Assembly (NCBI GenBank): GCA_000320545.1
Contig: ADNK01001148.1
Location: 1 to 27,500, forward strand
Origin: Bigelowiella natans CCMP2755
Taxonomy: Eukaryota; Cercozoa; Chlorarachniophyceae
Reading direction: 5' to 3'
DNA: 27,500 nt
Shown here: piece by piece, positions 10,714-23,732 of the stretch
Layout: every line of letters starts with the position of its first letter
How positions within the stretch are numbered: the first letter of the stretch is position 1
Position numbers and translations under genes: made by a program
The notes under the pieces: generated by a model
What the model saw: only the letters and a program-made list of their open reading frames with translations
The model's database searches: none
Told to the model about the DNA's origin: nothing

Positions 10714-12543
10714 CGCGCGGGCGTAACCAAGTATGTGGATGAAAGTAGAGGCGAGTCGTCAGAACGAAAAGCATATACAAACATAATTAGGCTTCTGTGC
10801 ATTTAGATTTGAGGGAGACTGGAAATGTTATTAATTTGACTTGGCCACCACCTCTGTTTTCACACCACTTCCTTACTCATTCACCAGGAAGAAGAGGACT
10901 TTGAAAGAAATAGGCTATGCATTGTCTTAGCTGGTCCCTATCTCGGCTATAAGGTAGTCGCAGTGTTTGATAGCAATTACTAATATTTTTATTATTGTTG
11001 CGGTTGTTGGTAGCATGAGTTATTATTCGCCTTTTCCCATGCTGCTGAGCTCTGACTGATTTTGATTCGGAAGAGAGAATTGCAATCATCCCATGATATC
11101 GATAACGCTCTACTTTTTATTTTTTTCTTCATCTTCTTCGTCTTCTTCGTCTTCATCATCTTCTTCTTCTTTCTCTTCTTTGGCTACTACTGCAACTCCT
11201 CCTATGCAAGCTGAAAAGCCCAATATTACACGATTTCTAAGCTCCCCCCCCCTATCGCTATGGATGAATACGCAGTGGAAACACGACGAACAACGGCGAT
11301 TCAAGATCATGCTGTTGTTTATGCAATTGGCCAAGCTCACATAAAATTCTTTTGAACATAATAAGGATGAGATACTGCGGCTATATGAGCTGGTTTCTGG
11401 AAAGCCAGGTTGGGTTTTCTTTGCATTTATGAGTTGCCCTCATCGTTATCATCATCATTATGACGCATGGCCATAGGCTGTCGTGTACACGCACGACGGT
11501 GTACTACTTTAGAGGATATTACTGTACAAGAGCGGAAGAGCGCGCGAATGAACAAATTTCGTCATTATCGATACCAAAAGCTTTTGCAATGCGTTTGAAT
11601 TCTCCTCGCATTCAGGTTCTGCCGTGTGCAAAGATGTTACTTTTCTATGGAATCTGGCCTCGTCAGAAGGCGATTTTACTGATCGCGACAACAGCTCCAT
11701 CGTTTTTGTGGGGGATCTGCGCCCCGAATTCAGGCAATTCAAAAGCTATTATTATTACTTGATATAAAACGTAGCGCCCCTTTTGCTGCGCGGGTGCCGT
11801 CATGAAAGAGAGGTGGTGTGTGTGTGTGTGTGTGCAGATTGAGCGAGACGGAAGGAAACGATGAGTCCTATTACGCTTATCTTACCCGGCGATTTTGGAG
11901 GTCAAAGGTAGCAAAAAATATTGCAGTAGGAAAGGAAGTATGTCCTGCGCATGTCCCGTTGCTGTGGCGTGCACACATCCTGCAACATCAAGTAACAGAA
12001 TCTCAATACCTCCCCCCCCCCCCCCCCCCCCCCCCTCTTCCCGGCCTCCTCCTCTACGCTTCTAGATTTTCTTATACACAGATTCTGAAAAGGAAGAAAG
12101 AAATTCATCGGACGATGATGCGCAAAATCGCCTGCAATTACTTGCGATTGGCGCCAAAGAGGGGGAATTGTGCGATCCAAATGCGACTAGCAGCGTAATC
12201 AGGAAGGCAACGGAGAATATCGAATGGGGCCCAGCGACATCCTCCAGTCCAGATGCTAAAGAAGGTATTGGCAAGCACAACAATGCAATCCCTCGTTGCC
12301 TGAATCATAAGCTCATTGCAGATGAGAGCCGGAAAATGCAAGGATGCGACGATTATTGGCTCCATAGGAGGCTTAACAGTCATAGCAGCCATCTCACAAC
12401 AGTTAGTGATAGTAGCCGCAGTGCTACAGGTCATCATCCTCATCCGCAAGATCGACTTCGCAACTGGAAGGGAGAAGGCAAGATTGTCGAAATCCCACAG
12501 CTGATTCGCAGACTTACGCTGCAACGAAGGTTGCTATGCACAT

Positions 12544-12574
<31 letters not shown>

Positions 12575-13655
12575 GCACCGTGTTTTTTTTTTTGAAGTAC
12601 AGGTTTATTGTTATTGAAAATATCGATCGACTATCAGTATTGACCATGCCGTAGCAGATCAAAAAATCCATCTGCCATTTACCGACAACGTCTGAATTCG
12701 AATGATACGATTTTAGAATTGGTAGTGCATAGTGCATTTTATCACGAGATACTGTTTGAGCGACTTGACCGATAGATCTGTCGGCAATGCTGTTAAAAAT
12801 GCACAAAGAGCGTTTCTTTCGGTACAGAACAAGTCATATTACGAATCAGGTTCACATGCATGGAGGCTGCGAGGGGCATGGATTGCGTTGGAATTCTATT
12901 AGTGGACACACAAATGTCTATCTCCTCCCCCGGTTTGGTACAATTGCTGAAAGTGCTCCGCGCACGTGGAATAAAGTACTATATCTTCGCGCTCTCAAGG
13001 TCTCTCTTGTTCGACGTGCGTATTTTGGCGGGAAGAGGGGGTGGCTGAGCATTATGCATCCTTCCGATGCGTTTTGTTGTCGGTGTCTTTGCGAGCATTA
13101 TATTATCTTGTCTGATTCTGCTGTTTTTTGGTCGAATCAAGGTGCACTCCTTCTATGATTGGCAATTTTCTCTCCATAGAAGCATTTGTGCTCGTTGGCT
13201 GTCCTCTAAGAACAGGTTCGCACACACACACACACACACACACATGCACATACACACATGCACATACACACACAAATAAGACCGATCGATAGAACGTGCT
13301 CATGTGGTTGTCTGTCTGTCTGTGTATGTGTGTGTATGTCTGATCTTATCAATATTTCGATTTCTCTGCCATCTGATATCTCGACACGTACACAGCATGG
13401 CTTATCAGCAGACGTGAGTTCCATGCACCGTTTCTCTCCCCGTATGAAATGCTCATAGTATTGTCTTCGAGGCCGGGGTCGCAGGACGATGACAGCGATG
13501 GGGCTTGTGGTGATGATACTAGGATGTCCAACGAAACCAATGCCACCCCAGAAGCGGCTGCAGATAACGAATGGCTTGTGCGGCGAGATAAATGCTGGAA
13601 CCTAGACGATGATGTGGACTCCTGGGGCCGATTCACTCATGCTTGCGCATTGTGA
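9120..13655 (+). CDS. Unrecognised, probably single-pass membrane protein (tentative multi-exon model)
   Basis: I do not recognise this family. Tentative exons: 9120-9383, 9483-9578, 9781-9885, 10033-10124, 10263-10301, 10465-10519, 10888-10953, 11242-11313, 11515-11560, 11616-11733, 11838-11907, 12066-12264, 12322-12429, 13050-13141, 13485-13655; phases are compatible throughout. The N-terminus has a basic start, then a hydrophobic stretch (VGMILVAALWC), like a signal or anchor. The middle is hydrophilic, with RNRLCIVLAGPYLGYK, VTFLWNLASSEGDF and IVFVGDLRPEFR as its most protein-like parts. Exon 13050-13141 encodes a clear membrane helix (VGVFASIILSCLILLFFG), followed by an acidic tail ending at a TGA. 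The exon-10 donor would be GC (CAG|GCAATT). The exons at 11242 and 12322 are weakest; 12322-12504 also has a hydrophobic alternative frame. Two adjacent genes are possible. Confidence 0.42.
12012..12035. repeat. Poly-C run of about 24 bases
   Basis: Pure C run about 30 bases before the 12066 acceptor of gene 4; it may serve as part of the pyrimidine tract. Similar runs occur at 19782-19794 and 27228-27248. Confidence 0.9.
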
Positions 13656-14418
13656 AGAACGTTCAATGTTCAATGTTGATTGGATCATCAAAAACGCAGT
13701 TTCCTCCATCGCTGCAAGATGACAGCAAATGCGTACCAGTTGTCAACAATGACACACAAGTGAGCATGTGGCTACATCATGCAGACATGTGCTTGCCTGG
13801 CCATGCGATGAAAGTGGGTTCGGCGTGCATGCCATGATTGCAAATCTGCCCTAAGAAGCGAAATGCTAAAATGCTGGCATCACAAGCGACAGCGCGCCAG
13901 AACTACATGTACCCCAAAGACATGCATTTTTTTACCAAACCAAAAACCTTGTCGCACATTGCCAAGCGCAGTCGTTTCATCAAACGTCAAAATATGATGG
14001 ATGATGTAAGCAATTTTTACCCCAAGTTTGTTGTCGCTTCCATCGAATGCCAATGGATTTCACATTACGAAGAAGTAGTCGTTCGGTAGTCACATGCGTG
14101 CCCTCTTCCCTTGGTTTTTTTTCGAATGTTTTCTGTATTTTCTGATGAAAATCGCCTGCAATTTTATTTTTTCTACAGCAGATTCAGAATTCCGAAACCA
14201 CGGCCCAGTCCCACAGCTCCATTCGATTAACACTCTTGAATCTTAGGTAGTCACAGCTGATTCATTGCTTCATCCCCCCCCTCCCCCCCTTACCGATCGC
14301 ATGCTAATGCAAGCTGTCGATGGGTTCTTATATCTCATTATTTCACAAGCAAGAGAGAAACAAGCACGGTTTGGAGTAGACCTTCACCTGGATATATCGC
14401 CCGTATTGCTGCCCAAAA
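13656..14418. other. Tandem intergenic region
   Basis: This lies between the gene 4 stop and the 7TM start. An open frame at 13838-14089 has no splice or homology support. The stretch probably holds the 3' UTR of gene 4 and the promoter of the 7TM gene. Confidence 0.45.
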
Positions 14419-15171
14419 ATGAGTGCCGAGGAGTCGTTGTTCCCCTTCCCCTCCGATCCGCGGCTTGAAGGACAGAAATGGACGGCATTTGCTTGTATAT
14501 TTGCCGTCATCGCCACGCTTCAGTAAATAATATAGGAGGAGGATACGCATCGTATATTTCATCATCAACCCTAGTTTTCATTCTATCACTCTTCCAGCAA
14601 CCTAATATCGTATAGCACGGCGTACGATTATTCTTTTCGCTGCAACACACTACAAATCCCATGAAGACACTCCTCATGCATCCAAACACCTCAGGTATTT
14701 CTTCATCCTCTACACGCTCTTTGCCTGTCCAAAGTGCGCTCTCTGGCGAGCCGTTTCAAGTATCATTCCTACACAACACAACTCTTCCAATAGGAAAGGA
14801 GGCATTTAAATCCAACCACAGCGCCCTCGTGCCACAAAACCCGCATTCCAGTCGATTAAAACTGTATCTGATGACACCAAATAATGCACACTCGCAGGCA
14901 CTTGCATCCTTCTTGGAAGTCTGTCCCGAGCAATATTCTATATTGCAGTTCCATTTTACGCGCGGAAACTTTTGCCGGCAGCGGTAGTAGGCGTTCTCTA
15001 CGGTGTTTCCTATCCCATGGTCAATGGAGCTGTCTCTGGCGTCGTCCTTGCTATGGCCGAACAGCTGCGAGATCTTCACGTGTTTCAGAAGAAAGTATAT
15101 CTTCTAAATAGTAAAAGGGTTATAGATTATTCCGAAATATGATGCAACCATCCTACGCTAACAAACCATCA

Positions 15172-15217
<46 letters not shown>

Positions 15218-15222
15218 AACAC

Positions 15223-15256
<34 letters not shown>

Positions 15257-16462
15257 GTAGAAAGAGCACCATCGACACTCGTACACGGTTTGTCTATGTC
15301 CAAAGGAAAAGCTCGCGGAACAGCTCTCTGGCCTGCTGCCGACGCTTCGTGCATTCATTGCCGTGGCTGGAATACTCAATATTCTCCTGCAAGCTACTAC
15401 AGATACTCTGCGTACACTAGGGAATGGTGGAAAGGGCCTTTTGGTCTCTCGGGTAAAGCGTTGAAGCAAATCAAATTTATTTACTTCTAATGTTCCTGCC
15501 TTCTGCACCTGCTCATCATCGCTAGATCTACTATTTGGTGTACGGGGCATTTCTTCTCCTTGGCTTGTTCTCTCTCTTAGTGGAGGCATCCAGAGATTAC
15601 TCTATGAAGAAGGTGACTACGTGAATGGAGGGGGGAAGACGTGTGCGTCGATCATCACGTGCGACAGACATTTCTCGGCCAAATTATCAACAAAATGAAG
15701 GCCCTCTATAGTATCTCAGATCACAGTCAGTAATTATACGAAGAACGCTCTTACAAAACCAACATCAAAGACAATCCATCCAATTCAGCCGAGATCTGGT
15801 CGGAGGAAAAAAACCATCAATAATATGTTCCTCCTCCCCGCCAATATGAACCGTAGCGAGTTCTCCAACCTAATATATATATTGACGGTATTTGTTTTGC
15901 ATCTTTCCAGCACGCAATGCTGCTGTTTGATAAGCTTTGGCTCATCGCCTAATCCATGGTGACTTTTCTCCTAGATGAAAGGGACGCTGGACGAAATGAG
16001 GCGCATTTCGCTGAGCATTGCCGTTCTCTACACGCTTTTACTCACTTACGAGTCGGTCTTTCTAGCTGCCTACGAGTACATATTCAAGGACGGCGACGAT
16101 GATTGGTACTTTGCAGCCTTACTCATCCAACAGGTGATACTGAATGCAAACTAGCTTTCCTCATCGTTCGTTGAGCATGGATGTGTGTCGCAGGTATTGT
16201 ATTGCCTGCTGTTTCTCACTCTCTCGATCATTGTCTACCGCGCGGCGATACGTCACCGAAAGAAAAGGCAAGATGTCAAGAGGGACGATATAAACGTCGT
16301 AGAGAACAAGGTCATTATCATCTACACCAAATGGAAAATGTGGATTTTACTGCACCCTGCCTATAATGCTGAGAGTGTCAGTCCTTCAATAACCACTTGT
16401 TGCATCATTGAAAAGAGACTGCATCTATGCTAAACACAGTGATATGCAGAAAATAAACCACA

Positions 16463-16503
<41 letters not shown>

Positions 16504-16994
16504 TAGGCCCCCTTCTCCCGGCGGCTGAGGTCTATTCTCTACGGCTCTGAGAGGAAAAGACAACAGAAAGCGGCAACTACCAATAGGCTGTACACATCGA
16601 CCCATTCAATGCAGGTGAAGGTCTCTACACCGTGCATCTTCCACTTCACTCGCAGCCCCGCAGCGAGTGACAAAAAATCCAAACGAGTCCTTGATCAGGA
16701 AATAAGTGCAATAGTTGGGCACACACAGGCGAGATCGAATAAGCCATGCAGAACGTGTTTCTGCCCTCTCCTTCTTACCGACGCACTCTGACTGGTCTAT
16801 AACGATTAACCAAAAGGTCATTAAAGAAACCACGGAGTTGCCGTCAATGAAGGGCATCGATGGAGGGGATAGAGCCGAGTGGGGAAGAAGTTCTAGCCGC
16901 AACTTGTCCGCACAGCGCATCAGTCGCCGTGAGCGAGGCTCTCTGCCAGCAGCAATGCTTGAGGATTTGAAGGTCAATGAGAGTACCGACGATA

Positions 16995-17029
<35 letters not shown>

Positions 17030-17680
17030 CATAAGACAAAGTGCATAGCAGACAAACTATTTTACGGGTATAGCACTCGAAACACGGCATTGGGGGATCG
17101 GTTCCGTTTTTATTAAAATTAAAAAAAAAAAGAGGGAAGAAAGGATGAAGCCCGTGCACATTTCATGATGATTTTATGGCGACACTTCTCCATGCATCTT
17201 GACGGCAGCAAACTCCCCAAGAAATGGATATGTACGAGTGATAGAAGTGACTCGTGTCTTGCGCTTGAAACTCGAAACGAATAATACAGAACATGGAGAC
17301 AAAGCTGGAACTGCCGGATGAAAAGGGGCTGAAAAGGGCTTCGATAGCAGAGAGTGAGGTGCCGCGCCAAACCTCCATTTCGATACAAAACATCAACAAC
17401 ACGCTTGAACACTTTGGACCCTACTACGGGCAGGTAATGGGAGACTTCCAACAAGTGTTTGTTTTCGCTATATTTATGCATAGTGAAAGATAGAGCGGAA
17501 ATAGCTGCTTCTCCCACGAGCAGTGTCCGTGCCATTCGAAGTGGGAGTGGGGGGGGGGGTGGCACTGAATTGATTTCCAAATACGCGATAGGAATGCCTT
17601 CGAATTAGAAGCAATTCCAATCTCACTTCTTCATTTGAATGTAGATGTTTTGCCAAGTCATGATGATGTTTGCATGCGCT

Positions 17681-17714
<34 letters not shown>

Positions 17715-18496
17715 TATGTGTACACTACACCTCACAGGGCCCTGACGGAGTGAATACGCTAAATCATCGACCAGCGCGGCAGAAAAGACACGGTATTGGC
17801 AGCGATAGCAAGATAGTAAGATGTAGTAGTAGTAATCATTGCTTTAGAAGAGCTTATCAGCATATGCATTAGCAAAGATCACCATGCGGCTCCTAATATT
17901 AACCACGAATGGAGTTTATAGGTGCTGTAGAGTTTATGCGCGTATATTGTCTATGTTGTATGCCCTCTGATGTTATAGGCTCGATTCTCAACCGAGATAC
18001 AGATGTGCTCTTCTCCCCTGCAAGGAAAAAGCACTTAGCGGTGGGTAGTGTAGCGTACATGGAAAATAGGCAAAGGAAGCAAGGAAGGAAGCAGAGGTGT
18101 TAAGGGTGCATTGCAAAGTCTCCAAAATTTTAGACTTAGATGCAGGGAAGCTCGAGGACAGTATTTATACACGCACGTACATACACACACGCACTGCTAC
18201 ACTTAATTATGAATAAATTCGTATCTTACGAAATCCTCTTATTTCATATTACTACTCTTCCCTCCCTCCCCTCTTGTCCCTCTTCACCCCCCGCACCTTT
18301 CCCCCCCCTTCCCTTCTTTTCTCGTTTTTGCGCGCGCATATAATCATACGAACGTGGTATAAAGGTACCAGCAATATCGACGGGAAATTTGTCGGGTGCA
18401 TCTTCGGACAGTTCTCAACAGAATATGCAACACGATGAAGATAATGGAACAGCAAGAATTAGAAGCATGAGTCCTGATTCTACGGCAGCGGACTAA
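14419..18496 (+). CDS. Seven-transmembrane receptor-like protein with long Ser-rich cytoplasmic tail
   Basis: Exons 14419-14523, 14616-14694, 14898-15094, 15306-15452, 15526-15612, 15975-16133, 16194-16310, 16817-16972, 17290-17433, 17738-17815 and 18365-18496 give 466 residues. Hydrophobic helices lie at about 21-42 (WTAFACIFAVIATLQ), 62-82 (CILLGSLSRAIFYIAVPF), 85-110, 137-160, 177-197, 214-240 and 250-278, seven in all. The short N-terminus is acidic. A roughly 190-residue tail follows, basic then Ser/Asn/Asp-rich, ending MSPDSTAAD and TAA. Topology and helix-2 features resemble TOM1/THH1 or GPR137-type proteins, but I cannot confirm the family, and a GPCR role is only inferred. The start is the ATG in AAAATGAG; the exon has no earlier in-frame ATG close by. 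The first junction fits only as CAG|TAAAT, or by using an upstream GTCATC donor that removes six residues of helix 1. Confidence 0.68.
15173..15256. repeat. (CA)n with CATACA variants
   Basis: CA run passing into a six-base CACATA array, in the 7TM-gene intron between exons 3 and 4. Confidence 0.9.
16468..16498. repeat. (TA)n microsatellite
   Basis: TA run within the 506-base intron 7 of the 7TM gene, whose two splice sites share a 10-base direct repeat. Confidence 0.93.
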
Positions 18497-19130
18497 TGAC
18501 AGAAAATTAGCGCAGAAGTATCTAAATTGTATTAGTCATTCGAGTCAAACCCAAGTACGTGACTAGTTTATAGTACACTTTTCGCGAGTATTGCATGGAC
18601 GCACAACATCATGAATTGCAAAGGCTTAATTGCATAGAACAAACTAAATTCTACAAACTACTCGCTACACGACCAACGAAAACTCTGTAGGGCTGATCAG
18701 AACAGTGATAGTACCGGCTTTTGCTTCAAACATCTGTTGATAGCGCGGCGCGTGCTAGCGTGCCTTAGCGCCATGTGTAAAGCGCGAATTCGTAGTATGT
18801 GTGTGTCGTGGAAAACCGATCTTCGTGCAGAGCATTTATGTCTAGCTACTGGCGCATAGTTACGTGTGGGATAAGAACTCATCGTAATAACACACAAAAA
18901 CAACGTTGAGACCACGAATTAATAGCAGTTTGTTGCGAACACTAAGACATGCTCCTTGTGCGCGAGCAAGCATGCTAGCATGGGCATATTGCAATGCGTG
19001 CAAGCAACCTTGCGCGACCATTATGTGATGCACACATCACGCTGCAAATGCAAACTTTACTGGGTGGGACTCGTGGTGTAATGAGAAACTATTAACACTA
19101 GCTGCCACCGTTGCTGTCATTTTGCTGTAC

Positions 19131-19169
<39 letters not shown>

Positions 19170-19351
19170 AAGTCCTTGCCGTTACTACTACCCTCCTTTA
19201 CGTTGATAACCTGTTAATCATTTAGGCATGGACGAATAAGATATTGGATGGCTAATGCTATATAGAGTGCTTGTTCGCAAACGCACAGAGATAGTGGAAA
19301 TTTCATTACCCCTTACTTTCTGCCCCCCAAACCCCCCTCTTACAAATATCA
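18497..19351. other. Convergent intergenic region, no gene seen
   Basis: This lies between the 7TM stop and the tentative ferroportin end. Apart from the CT run at 19133-19166 I see no exon with splice support. Unidentified 3' exons of ferroportin could lie here. Confidence 0.5.
19133..19166. repeat. (CT)n microsatellite
   Basis: CT run in the region between the ends of the 7TM gene and ferroportin. Confidence 0.93.
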
Positions 19352-19437
19352 CTACATGCTAGCATGTATGTGTGAGAGGGCAAAAAAAAGAAGATAAGTC
19401 AAACACGTTTTGAAATCGCAGGTCTGCGTCTATGTAC

Positions 19438-19469
<32 letters not shown>

Positions 19470-19470
19470 C

Positions 19471-19542
<72 letters not shown>

Positions 19543-20561
19543 CGCAACATAAACATGCATTTATATACCTGGTAAATCGGAATCCTCTCCTCATATTTCC
19601 GCGCATCACCGTATCTGCAGTTCGTTTCGAAAAAAGGAACACAAACACGAATACGCTCATCATGTATTATTTCTTCATGAATAGGGCATATACAGATCTT
19701 ATTAACATGCGGTGGTGATGCCATAGAGCTTCACACGAGCGCCTTTAACTACATTGCAAACGTTGAAACACCCGCTTTCTCCCCCCCCCCCCCCGCCCCC
19801 GCCTCTCTCTAATGTCACCTACACGATTGTTTCATCGTGTTGCGACGCACGTGAGGAGAGGCATTTATATAATTATAGAGATACCTCACAAACCAGATGG
19901 TGTACCCTATGGCCGATAACAGAACGAAGAAGACGCTGAGAAGACACACACACAACGCACATAATATCAGCCCCACGTCAAACACCGCAAACCAAAGACA
20001 CACGTCCGAATGGAAAATGCAGGGGGGAAACGGGCAGTGCCTCATTGAGTCTCTCGCAGACAATGGCAAGCTGCAAGAAATTCGTGGGAAAGAAATGCTA
20101 GTGATTCTTGGCTACGACGCGCAGCTCTGATGGCGATGTCGCAGGGCCAAGATCCTCGCGGCACATGCGATCGTATTTGGTAGTATGTTCGGGTTTGAGT
20201 GATGATTGTGCTGCGATCTCTCTCTGACGACTGCCGACCTTGCGTAGCAGAGGATGTAGAATTGATTTGGCCGATGAAATATCAGTCCTAGCTGCGAGAT
20301 GCACGGTGGGTCGTATTAAGGAGAAAGGAAGATGAAGTAGCAATAACCGAGTTGGCTTTTTTTAGATAGACATTCCACGCTCGCGTACTACTACTGCTAC
20401 TACTACTACTACTACTACCATGTATATCACGACGGTGAAGAGATTTGTCAATGCCCTTTGCACACCCATGAATTGTCCTATTATTTCTTTCCCATCTATT
20501 CTTTCCGTTACGCGCTCCTTCGATGTGTATTAATAAAGACAGAAAACACACACACAGAGAG

Positions 20562-20599
<38 letters not shown>

Positions 20600-20702
20600 C
20601 AAACGACGATAATGAGCATGATATGTACCAGACAATCTCCTCTCCATTTTTACACAGAGGCACGCGCACGCATAAGACTTAGCATTATACCACACGCACA
20701 CA

Positions 20703-20737
<35 letters not shown>

Positions 20738-20822
20738 GGAGAGAGAGAGGGAGAGAGAGAAAGGTCTATTAATGAAGATGATATTGAAGCTCGTACGTGA
20801 AATACGCACACACACAAATATA

Positions 20823-20906
<84 letters not shown>

Positions 20907-21098
20907 CCGCTCCCCATTTGTATTTTAGATGGGTATGTTTGATGTTTTCCCTATTTGTGCGCGATTTCGTTTGTCCAACAACTACTACTATTACTACCAC
21001 TACTCCTACTATTTACTAAATGTTATTTCCTACCACTACAAGTTGATTCTCAGCCAAATCGAAGACCTGTTCACCAGTGCACATACATACATACACAC

Positions 21099-21142
<44 letters not shown>

Positions 21143-21212
21143 GCAATCGATATAAATGACAAATATACTACACTCGAGTAAAGCTTTATCTCATTACCAA
21201 TTTTGGATCATT

Positions 21213-21243
<31 letters not shown>

Positions 21244-21278
21244 CCCCCAGCATCATCATCACCCTCATCATTACCATT

Positions 21279-21309
<31 letters not shown>

Positions 21310-21529
21310 CCCATAGCCAAGTACGTCCTGTGACAACAAAGAACAGGATGAGATGTCCCGTCGCCATGGAGGGCAGTGTGAGCCAGTGATCCTCTCTGAG
21401 CAGGATGCAAATAGCGATGGGGGCTATGAAAGCAAACCTGAAGGTGATACCGCAGCGCGACAACAAACAAAATGGATTGATTATTTAAACCACAGTGCTG
21501 CCTACTACACAAAAATGATACTCTTACTT

Positions 21530-21567
<38 letters not shown>

Positions 21568-21690
21568 GCCATCATCATTATCACCATCATCATCATCATC
21601 ATCATAGTCATACTCAATCATCTTAACATTTGCTCACCGCCCACAACTATTTTCATCTTCTACCGGTTTATTTTCACCGCAAATGCTACC

Positions 21691-21729
<39 letters not shown>

Positions 21730-22098
21730 CTGCTACTCATGATGATGAAGTCATCCAAACTACTACTATCTAAGTCTGATCTCTGTCTGACCACATCCAA
21801 ACAGAAAGCATTCCAATCTGCTCAAGACTCATGAAGTGCTCTCTTGTGGCCTGCTCATCGCACACAGGATGCAGCAAACCAAGGAATCGTTCCCACACGT
21901 AGAAAGCAACAAAATGAATATACACGCATAGAAGTATTCAGACTGGTCTTCTTCGGTCACTGTGGAGACTGACCGTTCGTCTGTGCATAAGCGGGAATAG
22001 ATAAGTCCCCAACATGCCAAATATAGCACCCATCCCTGAGAAGCATTATCATGCAATAATCAAACAACGCACAATCTGCCCTTCACCGCCCCCCCCCT

Positions 22099-22150
<52 letters not shown>

Positions 22151-23267
22151 CTGTCTATAGGTGTGCTGTCATTCATTCATTCTCGCACTCTTTTTCCTTT
22201 TTCAAAAACAACAACTGGTCTCCGTTGCATGCATCGTCGTGAGCCTCCATGCTACCACCATCATAACGACAGTCAGTGCGCGACATGCAAGCATCTTACC
22301 AACGCTCATTCCTAGGAGGCCGTCCATAACGCCGATCCACTTGAGAAATGCAATCAGCAGCGAACCAGGAGAAAGCACTAAGAACAACAACAACAACAAC
22401 AAATGCCAAATACCCATCGCTCATATTTATCAATCGAGAGGAATCGCAGACTTGATTCAAAGGCTACGAGAAACATGAAATGAAGGGAGGAGGACAGACG
22501 TGTCAGATGGCTACTAGTGCTGCTTTCGGAAAGAGTTCTGGTCACTAGCCTACCCGTTGCATATAGCAAAGTGAAGGAAAAAGAGGCCAGAAACATCGGG
22601 TGCTTCACGTAGGTGTTCCACCCTAAGAAAAGGATGTGAGACGGTGATTTTACTCGTTTATTTGGACGAAGGAAATCAAAGCGAAATCGATTGAATTCTT
22701 CTCTACCCTGCGTGGATATAGGCTGCTTATGCAATGCGTGTTGTGGTCAGCGTGTATGTTGTGTGGCCAATATGTTCTGCTTCTATCGTGGTATTGTAAT
22801 ATATGCAAAATAACACTTCAAGACTGACCATTGAATAGCTCAACAAAGGCATTCTTACTTGCGTGTTTCTTCGCACTTTCGCTGGGAAATGATAAATCAA
22901 TACAACACATACTTATAAATACATGTATACACGCACACGCACACACACACACCCACACACACACCCACACATGCATACATAATACTATTGTGTTAAATGA
23001 TGTGTTGTGTGCGTTGGTCTGCATATGCACTCGACGAATGACAACCTACTGCACTTCGCAGACGCCAGCCTCGGAGTTGCCTGGTACACAAGAAGCACGC
23101 ACACACACTCGGGCCTACACGTTACGACAATCAGAATAGTTTGAGAACGTCTCCATCCTAATAACATTGATGTCGTAAACACGCACACGCACACACGCGC
23201 GCGCGCGCTCACGCTCACGCGCGCTATGTAGTATGCGTGTGTGGGTAAATATCGCGTGCGAGTAGAA

Positions 23268-23307
<40 letters not shown>

Positions 23308-23387
23308 AAAACTGTGAGGATGTTATATCCGATGACGATGCCGCAGCCCCATCGAATACGGGTCTGTGGACATAAAATGAGGACAGA

Positions 23388-23431
<44 letters not shown>

Positions 23432-23650
23432 TCTATGTAGTCGTAGCTGCGATGTTTTTTACAAGGCAGCACGAGTGTTGCGTGTGTTGTCGGTTGTAAT
23501 CAAGAACATTCTTCTATCGGGCACAAAATACCTCACTGTCTCCTCCCAGAAACCTTTGCACGTTCGCATGGATCGGCACATAATTTGCGTATTATATTTG
23601 TGATTTGTACGGTACATACTACAAACATATGTATATGCGTGTGTACTCAT

Positions 23651-23732
<82 letters not shown>

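Noticed and set aside
12316-12504. Hydrophobic frame resembling a membrane helix
   Set aside because: It competes with the hydrophilic frame that continues the upstream exon in phase. Not excluded, but the phase evidence favours the other frame.
12123-14162. Shared 16-base word AAAATCGCCTGCAATT at about 12123 and 14147
   Set aside because: The match does not extend, and a chance 16-base repeat is not very unlikely in a window of this size.
20288-20917. Long minus-strand open frame over repeats (209 codons)
   Set aside because: It is mostly translated TA, CT and CA microsatellite. Only 20419-20517 inside it is a supported ferroportin exon, in that same frame; the rest is intron.
21186-21617. 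Minus-strand open frame rich in Val, Met and Asp
   Set aside because: The residues come from GAT and GTA arrays. The real ferroportin exon 21311-21437 overlaps it in a different frame.
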